A stretch of DNA of 39,866 nucleotides. It comes from Methylobacterium symbioticum. GTDB lineage: Bacteria > Pseudomonadota > Alphaproteobacteria > Rhizobiales > Beijerinckiaceae. The translations under genes were made by a program, and so were the position numbers. This document shows, one piece after another, positions 33,781 to 39,866 of the stretch; position 1 is the first letter of the stretch; every line of letters starts with the position of its first letter. The stretch covers positions 1-39,866 of the forward strand of contig NZ_CABFPH010000048.1 of assembly GCF_902141845.1 (NCBI RefSeq), read 5' to 3'. Under the pieces are notes generated by a model. That model saw nothing but the letters and a program-made list of their open reading frames with translations, had not been told where the DNA came from and did not search any database.

Positions 33781-34631
33781 GACCGTCCTCCCGCGCGCGT
33801 CCAGGGCATGGCGAGATGGCCGGCGGCACGCACCGCGACGCTCGAACCCATGCCGAGCAGGCCGATCAGAAGCATGCCGACGACGATGTCGTCGTAGTTC
33901 TGCAAGGTGTAGGATTCCCAGGTGAAGTATCCGATCCCGTACTGGCCGGAGATCATCTCGGCGGTGACGAGGCAGAACCAGGCCGTGCCCATGCCGATCG
34001 CCGCGCCGGTGACGATGCTGGGCAGTGCCGCCGGGATCACCACCTCGCGCAGGATCGCGGCCCGCCCCGCGCCGAGGCTGCGGGCCGAGGCGACGAGGCG
34101 GGGACTCGCGGCCTCCGCCCCGTGCACGGTGTTGAGGAGGATCGGGAACAGCGCGCCCGTGAAGGTGATGAACACCATCGAGGCTTCCGAGGAGGGGAAC
34201 ATCAGGATCGCGAGCGGGATCCAGGCCACCGCCGGGATCGGCCGCAGCACTTCGAGGGGCGGCAGCAGGAGGTCGCCCGCGAGCCGCGAGCGGCCGATGG
34301 CGAGGCCGAGGCCGATCCCCGCGGCGAGTGCCGCCAGGAAGCCGCCGAGCACCCGCACCAGGCTCGCCCCCACATGGGCGCCGAGCTTAGGCGAATGCGC
34401 CAGCGCCCAGGCCGCCCGCGCCACGTCGGCCGGGGTCGGCAGGGTGCGGAAGGTGACGAGGCCGAGATCGAGCCTGTGACTCGCGGCGAGGTGCCAGGCG
34501 AGGAGGCCGAGGCCGAGCGCCGCCGCGCGCGTGGCGAGGCGGCGCAGCGGCAGGCGGGGCCGGTCGCGTCGGCTCTCCGCCCTCGGCGCCGCCAGGGCGG
34601 CGCCCGGCGTTTCGAGGGTCGCGGCGCTCAT
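33777..34631 (-). CDS. TauT/NitT/SsuC-family ABC transporter permease
   Basis: A 284-residue membrane protein with a hydrophilic leader (MSAATLETPGAALAAPRA) and about six segments. PPLEVLRPIPAVAWIPLAI and ARSLGAGRAAILREVVIPAAL form the SsuC/TauC core and EAA loop. Its start overlaps the binding-protein stop (34628-34631) and its stop overlaps the ATPase start, so the three genes are tightly coupled. Confidence 0.92.
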   Translation of the reverse strand: MSAATLETPGAALAAPRAESRRDRPRLPLRRLATRAAALGLGLLAWHLAASHRLDLGLVTFRTLPTPADVARAAWALAHSPKLGAHVGASLVRVLGGFLAALAAGIGLGLAIGRSRLAGDLLLPPLEVLRPIPAVAWIPLAILMFPSSEASMVFITFTGALFPILLNTVHGAEAASPRLVASARSLGAGRAAILREVVIPAALPSIVTGAAIGMGTAWFCLVTAEMISGQYGIGYFTWESYTLQNYDDIVVGMLLIGLLGMGSSVAVRAAGHLAMPWTRAGGRS

Positions 34632-36046
34632 CGGGCGCTCAGCCGCGCCACGCCCGCCCGGGCGGCGGCGAAATCGAGCACCTCGCCGCCATGCGCCCTG
34701 GCGAAGTCCTCGGCATCGCCCTTGAGCAGGAAGGCGCTCAGGCGCCGCTCGGCATCCCGCACGTACCACCCTTGCGCCGCGAACAGCTTGATCCCGCTGG
34801 TGCGGTCCTGCGCGTAGACGACCCGGGCGCTGCCGCCCTCCCGCTCGAGGGCGGCGAGGGCGGCGAGCGCGCCTTCCGGCGAGGCGTAGTGGCGGACGGT
34901 CGCCTCGCCCTTCACCCAGATCTGGGCGACGCGGGAGACGTCGGTGATCGGCTGGCCGGTCGCGGCGTCGGAGGCCGCCAGCGGCGTCTGCGCGTAGTCC
35001 CTGAGGCGGGCCTCGTAGTCGATCCCCGCCTGGGCGGCGGCGGCGCGCACGAAGCGATCCTCCACGAAGCGGTCGACGTCGAGGTCGCCCTCCGCCTTCT
35101 TGAGCAGCGTCAGGGTCTCGATCGAGGTCTTCAGCGCCTGCCGGTACTCGGGCTTCCAGGTGATGTCGCGGGTCTGCAGGCCGAGCGGCCCGTGGAACAG
35201 GTAGGCGACCTCGGCCTCGATCCCGGTCACGCGCTCGATCAGCTCGGCGTAGCGCTCGGGCTCGGCCGCCACCAGCCGGTCCGCCTCGATCGCGGCGCGC
35301 AGATAGGCGGTGACGATCTCGGGGTAGCGCTCCGCATAGGCTCCGTCGACGAGGGAGCCGTGGAAGGTCGGGGCGTTGGATTGCGAGCCGTCGTAGATCT
35401 TCCGCGCGATGCCGCGCCAGGGGAACAGCTCGGCGAAGGGCACGAAGTCGGCATGGGCGTCGATCTTGTTGGCCTTGAGCGCCGAGCCCGCCACCTCCGG
35501 CGCCTGCGTGATGATGGTGACGTCGCGCTCCGGGTCCCAGCCCTGCGCCGTCACGGCCCGCAGCAGCAGGCCGTGGGCGGTCGAGGCGAAGGGCACCGAG
35601 ATGGTCTTGCCCTTCAGCGCGGCGAAGGACTGCACCGGTGAGGCGACCGGCACCACGACGCCGTTGCCGCTGCCTTTCACGCTGCCCGAGAGCACGCTGA
35701 GGAACAGGCTGCGTCGGCCGGCCTTGGCGAAGGCGGCCCCGTTCAGGGCCCCGGGGAAGTCGGCCATGGCGCCGAGGTCGAGCTTTCCGGCGACCATCTC
35801 GTTGGTCAGGGGCGCGCCGCTGGTGAAGTTGCGCCACTGGATGTCGTAGGTCGCGTCTTTGTACTTGCCATCCCGCGGCAGGAACTTCTCCAGAAGCTTC
35901 AGCTCGCGGATCAGCAGGCCGCCGGTGGCGCAGTTGATCGTGGTGTCCTGCGTGCCCACGGCCACGCGGATGGTCTCGGCCCGCGCCGTCGTGACGAGGG
36001 CGGAGGCTGCCAGGACGGCGGCGGCAAGTCGGCGGAGGGAGGACAC
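34628..36046 (-). CDS. NitT/TauT-type substrate-binding protein with NosL-like C-terminal tail
   Basis: A 472-residue periplasmic protein, longer than the usual ~330-400. GTG 36046 follows GGAG by 8 bases and gives a signal peptide, MSSLRRLAAAVLAASALVTT plus ARA. Residues ~24-330 are an NMT1/nitrate-binding-type domain (TGGLLIRELKLLEKFLP, DLGAMADFPGALNGAAF). The last ~75 residues (RVVYAQDRTSGIKLFAAQGWY...) end with a stretch like AFLLKGDAEDFARAHGGEVL. This strongly resembles the end of NosL copper chaperones ('..DA.AFA..HGG.VL'). No Cys or clear copper site is visible in it. Whether this fused domain binds metal is an inference. Regulated perhaps by the divergent Crp-type gene. Confidence 0.9.
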   Translation of the reverse strand: MSSLRRLAAAVLAASALVTTARAETIRVAVGTQDTTINCATGGLLIRELKLLEKFLPRDGKYKDATYDIQWRNFTSGAPLTNEMVAGKLDLGAMADFPGALNGAAFAKAGRRSLFLSVLSGSVKGSGNGVVVPVASPVQSFAALKGKTISVPFASTAHGLLLRAVTAQGWDPERDVTIITQAPEVAGSALKANKIDAHADFVPFAELFPWRGIARKIYDGSQSNAPTFHGSLVDGAYAERYPEIVTAYLRAAIEADRLVAAEPERYAELIERVTGIEAEVAYLFHGPLGLQTRDITWKPEYRQALKTSIETLTLLKKAEGDLDVDRFVEDRFVRAAAAQAGIDYEARLRDYAQTPLAASDAATGQPITDVSRVAQIWVKGEATVRHYASPEGALAALAALEREGGSARVVYAQDRTSGIKLFAAQGWYVRDAERRLSAFLLKGDAEDFARAHGGEVLDFAAARAGVARLSAR

Positions 36047-36351
36047 GCGGGCGGCTCCGGTACGAGGGCGAGAGGTCCGACCGGCGGCGGGCTCACCTCG
36101 GGCGAGCCCGCCTCTGCGCCGCAGGACAGGGCGAATGTTCGCGCCTCCCCAGGGCGGCAAACCAGCAATTAATTGCGGAGCGCCAGAAGAGATTTCGTAG
36201 AACCGCGATATACGGAAGTTGAAGAAAATGAATCTCCGCGCCGATGCCGGGCAGAGATGAAATTCCACACCTGGGCCAATGTTTGGAATGGTTCGAGACC
36301 GCGGCGCACGCATAGTTGTGAGGCCAATTTTGCCCCCAGGACCCTCATGCC
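36047..36351. promoter_or_regulatory. Divergent promoter region of the NitT-type operon and the Crp-type regulator
   Basis: This 305-bp interval is AT-rich in the middle (36160-36260) and holds the promoters of both transcripts. A perfect palindrome gcaattaattgc (36165-36176) lies about 120 bp before the binding-protein start and 176 bp before the regulator start. No classical TGTGA-N6-TCACA or TTGAT-N4-ATCAA site is evident. Confidence 0.5.
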
Positions 36352-37119
36352 ATGTCGTCCGCGCTCGTCGCCCTGATCGCCCCGCCGCGCGTGCCCGCGC
36401 CGCTGATCTCGAGCGCCCTGTTCCTGAGCGAGAGCACCGAGGGCCTGGACGAGGGCGCCGGCTTCCTCGACGGCCTGGCGCCGGCCGAGACCGCCCGCTT
36501 GCGCGCCGCCGGCCGCACGATCGTGCTGGCGCCGGGGCAGAGCGTCTTCGCGCAGGGCGAGCCGCATGCGGGCATCTTCCTGATCGAGGAGGGGCGGGTC
36601 CGGGTCTTCTATACGGGGCCGTCGGGCCGGCAGATCACCCTGGCCTACTGGACGCCCGGGCACTTCATCGGCGGCCCGAGCCTGACGGGGGGCGGCCGGC
36701 ACCAGTGGTCGGGCGAGGCGATCGAAGCCTGCCGCGTCACCGCCCTGTCCGCAGCGACGCTCCGCACCCTGATCCGGCAGATGCCGGACTTCGCCCTGTG
36801 CCTGATCGAGGCGCTGGAGGCCAAGGGCCGATGCTACACCGCCATGGCGCAGATGCTGGGCACGCGCTCGGTCATCGAGCGGCTGGCGCAGATCCTCCTG
36901 AACCTCGGCGACCTGTATGGCCGGACGGAGGGCGGGACATGCGTGATCGAGCGGCGCATCACGCATGACGAGCTCGCCGCCCTGATCGGATCCACGCGCC
37001 AATGGGTGACGATGATGCTGAAGCGCTTCCAGGCGGACGGCATCATCACGATCGACAAGGCCGCCATCCGCCTCGTCCGCGCGGACAGGCTTCAGGCCAT
37101 CGTCCAGTCCGCGCGTTAG
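36352..37119 (+). CDS. Crp/Fnr-family transcriptional regulator
   Basis: A 255-residue regulator. Cyclic-nucleotide-fold domain at about residues 40-160 (VLAPGQSVFAQGEPHAGIFL, EEGRVRVFYTGPSGRQITL, GHFIGGPSL). The C-terminal helix-turn-helix is HDELAALIGSTRQWVTMMLK with the wing GIITIDKAAIRLV. No FNR-type N-terminal Cys cluster is present, so an oxygen-sensing iron-sulfur cluster is unlikely. The divergent NitT-type transporter is its probable target. The stop overlaps a 'tagagcatcgtcc' sequence that resembles the start of Rhizobiales intergenic repeats. Confidence 0.92.
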   Translation: MSSALVALIAPPRVPAPLISSALFLSESTEGLDEGAGFLDGLAPAETARLRAAGRTIVLAPGQSVFAQGEPHAGIFLIEEGRVRVFYTGPSGRQITLAYWTPGHFIGGPSLTGGGRHQWSGEAIEACRVTALSAATLRTLIRQMPDFALCLIEALEAKGRCYTAMAQMLGTRSVIERLAQILLNLGDLYGRTEGGTCVIERRITHDELAALIGSTRQWVTMMLKRFQADGIITIDKAAIRLVRADRLQAIVQSAR

Positions 37120-37157
37120 AGCATCGTCCGCGGACCTGGCTGCCGGGTCCGGCCCCG

Positions 37158-38345
37158 TCAGAGATCGGGGGCCGGGCCCGGATCCGCCGGCACGGCGGCG
37201 ATCCCGGCGCCCGCGGCCCAGGCGGCGAGATCCTGCTTGCGGATCGCGGCCGCCATCATGTCGGGGAAGAGGTCCGGCGTGCAGGCGAAGGCCGGCACGC
37301 CGAGCGCCGCGAGCCGCGCCGCCAGCGCCCGGTCGTAGGCCGGAGCGCCCTCGTCGGAGAGGGCGAGCAGGGCCACCATCTGGACGCCCGAGGCCGCGAG
37401 GCGCTGCGCCCGGGCGAGCAGCCCCGCCGCGACGCCGCCCTCGTAGAGGTCGGAGATCAGGACGAGGATCGTGTCCTCCGGCCGCGTGATGCGGGATTCG
37501 CAGTAGCCGACCGCGCGGTTGATGTCGGTGCCGCCGCCGAGCTGGACGGAGAACAGCACCTCGACCGGATCGTCGAGGGACTCGGAGAGGTCGACCACCT
37601 CGGTGTCGAACACCACGAGCCGGGTCGAGACCGCGGGCAGCGAGGCCATCACCGCGCCGAAGATGCTCGAATAGACCACGGAGTTGGCCATCGAGCCGGA
37701 CTGGTCGATGCACAGGACCACGTCCTTGAGCGAGCCGCGGCTCTTGCGGCCGTGGCCGAGGCGCGTCTCCGGGATGATGGTGCGGTACTCCGCCTGGTAG
37801 TGGCGCAGGTTCGCCCGGATGGTGCGGTTCCAGTCGATCTCGGCGTGGCGTGGGCGGCGGTTGACGCTCGCCCGGTCGATCGCCCCGTTCACCGCCTGCC
37901 GCAGGGGCTCCTCGAGCTTGCGCAGGAGCGCCTCGACGACCTTGCGCACCACGAAGCGGGCGGTGTCCTTGGTCCGGCCTCCGAGCAGGCCGCGCATCGC
38001 GATCAGCGTCGAGACGAGCGCGACGTCGGGCACGACCGCCTCCAGCATCTCGGGCTCGGTCAGCATGCGCTTGAGGTCGAGCCGCTCGAAGGCGTCGCGC
38101 TGCATCACCTGCACGACGGAGGCCGGGAAATAGTCGCGGATGTCGCCGAGCCAGCGCGGCACGGACGGCGCCGAGCTGCCCAGTCCGCCGCGACGGTCGG
38201 AATCGTAGAGGGCGCCGAGCGCCCGGTCGAGGCCCTGGTCCCGCTCGGAGAGGGCGCAGCCGGTGCCCTCGGCGGCCCCCCCGCCGAGAACGAGGCGCCA
38301 GCGGCGCAGGCGCTCGGTCTGGCTCACGGCCTCGCTCTCGCTCAA
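37158..38345 (-). CDS. VWA-domain protein (CoxE/DUF5682-associated), TTG start
   Basis: A 395-residue protein with a C-terminal von Willebrand A domain. MIDAS residues: DQSGS (Asp214, Ser216, Ser218), Thr273 in GGGTDINR and Asp299 in LISDLYEGG. The N-terminal ~200 residues are helical (RRWRLVLGGGA, WLGDIRDYFP), with DWNRTIRANLRHYQAE just before the VWA part. TTG 38345 is supported by GGAGG 7 bases upstream and by a four-base overlap with the stop of the DUF5682 gene. Family members occur in operons with MoxR-type AAA ATPases, DUF5691 and SWIM proteins, but their biochemical role is unknown. No signal peptide; likely cytoplasmic. Confidence 0.9.
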   Translation of the reverse strand: MSESEAVSQTERLRRWRLVLGGGAAEGTGCALSERDQGLDRALGALYDSDRRGGLGSSAPSVPRWLGDIRDYFPASVVQVMQRDAFERLDLKRMLTEPEMLEAVVPDVALVSTLIAMRGLLGGRTKDTARFVVRKVVEALLRKLEEPLRQAVNGAIDRASVNRRPRHAEIDWNRTIRANLRHYQAEYRTIIPETRLGHGRKSRGSLKDVVLCIDQSGSMANSVVYSSIFGAVMASLPAVSTRLVVFDTEVVDLSESLDDPVEVLFSVQLGGGTDINRAVGYCESRITRPEDTILVLISDLYEGGVAAGLLARAQRLAASGVQMVALLALSDEGAPAYDRALAARLAALGVPAFACTPDLFPDMMAAAIRKQDLAAWAAGAGIAAVPADPGPAPDL

Positions 38346-39866
38346 GGCGTATCCTCCGTCGTCGCGGGCTCGGGCCCGAGGAGCAGGCGCAGGATCGGCA
38401 GCACCCGCGCGGCGCGCGCGGCGTCGAACGCAGGGCCGGCCCCTTCCGTCCGTCCGCCATCCGGCCGGGCCAGGGCCTCGCCGATCGCCCGCCGCTCGGC
38501 CGGGGCGATGGTCGCGAAGGTCCGGCGCACCAGCGGCAGCAAGGTGGTGAAGGCCTCCGCGTCGAGGCCGCAGAGCCACGCGTCCACCACCGCGAGCAGG
38601 CCCTGCCCGTGGATCAGGGCGGTGCCGCTCGCCTCCAGGAAGCCCTCGATCCAGGCGGCGGCCGCCACGGCGCCCGCCGCGCGCGACAGGGCACGGCGCA
38701 GGCGGTCCCCCGCCTCGTCCGTCGAGAGCGCGCGGTCGTCGTAGAGCAGGCGCACGGCACGCCCGACCACGCGGCCATGGACATGCTCCTGGTCGGCCAG
38801 GCCCCGCAGGGCCTCCTGCCAGATGTCCTTCAGCGCGGCCTCCTCCAAGAGGGCCACCGCCTGCGCGACGGCGACGATGCGTGCCGTCGCGGCGGCGGCC
38901 GCGTCGTCGTCGAGGCTCTGGCAGGCGGCCGCCAGCCCGGCGGCCGCACGCGGCACCAGCCCGCGCAGCACGGCGAGGACCGGCGCGGTGTCGGAGGCGC
39001 GCACCGAGCCGTAGCGGGCGAGCTCGGCGAGCGGCGGCAGCGCTTCCATCAGGTCGAACACGTCCGCCGAGCGCGCCGCGCGATCGTCGAGGGCCTGCAC
39101 CACCGCGGCGCTCGCCGCGGCGAGGTCGGCGTCGAGGAGGGTGCCGATCAATCCGGCGAGCTCGGCGACCCGGGTCGCCCGCTGCGCCGTGGTGCGCACG
39201 CGCGCGGCGGCGGCCTCGGCCACCGTGCCACCCTCGGCGGAGGCGGCGACGAGCTCCACCACCCATTCGGGTTGCCAGGCGAGGAACCAGACCTCCTTGA
39301 AGGTGCCGCGGCCGCGCGCCTGCCGCCGGTTGCCCCAGGGGATGCCGATGAGCCGGAGCCGGTTGAGGAAATGGCTGCGGGCGAGGTCGGTCTCCTTGCG
39401 CAGGTCGAGGGTGATCTCGCCGGCATCCGCGCCCGGCTTGAGGCGCAAGCGCCGGCACTGCGCCTCGAAATCCGCCTCGACCGGGGTGCCGGGGCTGTCG
39501 GGCGGCGTGGCGCCGAGGCGCTCGCCGATCACGAGCTTGCGCCGGATCAGCGCCATCGGCGCCGGATCGGCGAAGCAGAGAGTCGCCTGCGCCGCCTCGT
39601 CGAGATCCTCGAGCGAGGGCCGCGCCCGGCCGCGGAAGCCCGCCAGCGCCTCGGCGAGGCGGGCCGCCCCGCTCACCCCGGCCCGCGCGGGGGCGGGGGC
39701 GGGCCCGCGCCGGAGCGCGGGGGCCCCGGCGGGCCCGCGGGGGGCGGCGCCGCCCCCCTGGTGCCCCCCGGGGTCGGACCATTCGGGCGGGGGGACCCCC
39801 GCGCGGCGGCCGGGGGGCGCGGCCCGCCGCGCCCCCGGGCACGGCCCCCCGGCGCCGGCGGCCCTG
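38342..39866 (-). CDS. DUF5682-family protein, C-terminal portion (5' end outside window)
   Basis: The C-terminal ~450 residues of a family that is usually ~750 long. Recognisable blocks: LEDLDEAAQATLCFADPAPM, RRKLVIGERLG, LDLRKETDLARSHFLNRLRL, GTFKEVWFLAWQPEW, DVFDLMEALPPLAELARYG, WIEGFLEASGTALIHG and LPLVRRTFATIAPAERRAIG. A GTG at 39676 could open a frame, but homologous sequence (RLAEALAGFRGR) continues directly upstream without a stop, so the gene runs on to the window edge. Its stop overlaps the VWA start. The last ~185 bases read as Gly/Pro/Arg/Ala-rich, poorly conserved protein, probably because the sequence there is unreliable. Function unknown. Confidence 0.85.
   Translation of the reverse strand, partial: RAAGAGGPCPGARRAAPPGRRAGVPPPEWSDPGGHQGGGAAPRGPAGAPALRRGPAPAPARAGVSGAARLAEALAGFRGRARPSLEDLDEAAQATLCFADPAPMALIRRKLVIGERLGATPPDSPGTPVEADFEAQCRRLRLKPGADAGEITLDLRKETDLARSHFLNRLRLIGIPWGNRRQARGRGTFKEVWFLAWQPEWVVELVAASAEGGTVAEAAAARVRTTAQRATRVAELAGLIGTLLDADLAAASAAVVQALDDRAARSADVFDLMEALPPLAELARYGSVRASDTAPVLAVLRGLVPRAAAGLAAACQSLDDDAAAAATARIVAVAQAVALLEEAALKDIWQEALRGLADQEHVHGRVVGRAVRLLYDDRALSTDEAGDRLRRALSRAAGAVAAAAWIEGFLEASGTALIHGQGLLAVVDAWLCGLDAEAFTTLLPLVRRTFATIAPAERRAIGEALARPDGGRTEGAGPAFDAARAARVLPILRLLLGPEPATTEDTP
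39680..39866. other. Extremely GC-rich, homopolymer-rich window end
   Basis: Runs of five to seven G or C follow each other almost without A/T. The frame of the DUF5682 gene stays open here but loses recognisable family sequence. This is unlike the rest of the gene and suggests low-accuracy sequence at a contig end. Confidence 0.55.

Noticed and set aside
38346..39842. N-terminal extension of the VWA frame by about 500 codons
   Set aside because: It overlaps the DUF5682 gene completely and reads as low-complexity Arg/Gly/Pro; the TTG with a good ribosome binding site gives a normal VWA protein.
1..39866. CRISPR arrays, rRNA, intact tRNA, insertion sequences, origins
   Set aside because: No regularly spaced repeats, transposase genes, terminal repeats with an enclosed transposase, or structural RNA genes were recognised on either strand.

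Overview
The window is GC-rich (roughly 70%) with strong GC3 bias. It carries Rhizobiales marks: Ros/MucR regulators lacking the zinc cysteines, an alphaproteobacterial-type orotate phosphoribosyltransferase, PilZ and EAL proteins, and a palindromic intergenic repeat of the 'GAGCGCTCTCC...' type. A Methylobacterium-like organism is the best guess; this is inferred from protein style, not from a marker gene.

Left part (1-16.8 kb), nitrogen scavenging. A nitrate/cyanate-type ABC transporter end (last codons of a permease, then the ATPase cynD) is followed by cyanase cynS. A leftward operon follows: pyrE-like OPRT, M20 carbamoylase/allantoate-type amidohydrolase, polar amino-acid binding protein, two permeases and an ATPase, with a divergent LysR gene and a strong dyad between them. 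A second leftward operon has a branched-chain-type ABC system (binding protein, LivH, a LivM-LivG fusion, LivF), then a cyclase-family metal hydrolase and an amidase, again with a divergent LysR gene and two dyads in the shared promoter region.

Middle part (16.8-24.9 kb), gene-sparse and regulatory/accessory. It holds msrA, two 82-residue PilZ-like proteins, a helical hypothetical, two convergent MucR paralogs, an EAL phosphodiesterase with an N-terminal CxxC, several small hypotheticals, a receiver protein with a NepR-like N-terminal segment, and a small secreted Gly/Tyr/His-rich protein. Long intergenic stretches contain hairpins, a terminator and decayed coding sequence.

Right part (25-39.9 kb). 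A flavin monooxygenase and a GST are divergent from an HxlR regulator, with a perfect GTTACC-N11-GGTAAC dyad between. A five-gene leftward operon encodes an M20 hydrolase, a TauT-type ABC transporter and an AtzF-like amidase. Next come another TauT/NitT-type transporter, whose binding protein has a NosL-like tail, and a divergent Crp/Fnr regulator. The window ends in a VWA protein coupled to the C-terminal part of a DUF5682 protein that runs off the edge. The last ~185 bases are extremely G/C homopolymer-rich and look unreliable.

In all there are five ABC transporters with amidases, ureido-hydrolases or cyanase beside four of them. This suggests uptake and hydrolysis of C-N compounds to ammonia. 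The individual substrates are not determinable from sequence alone.
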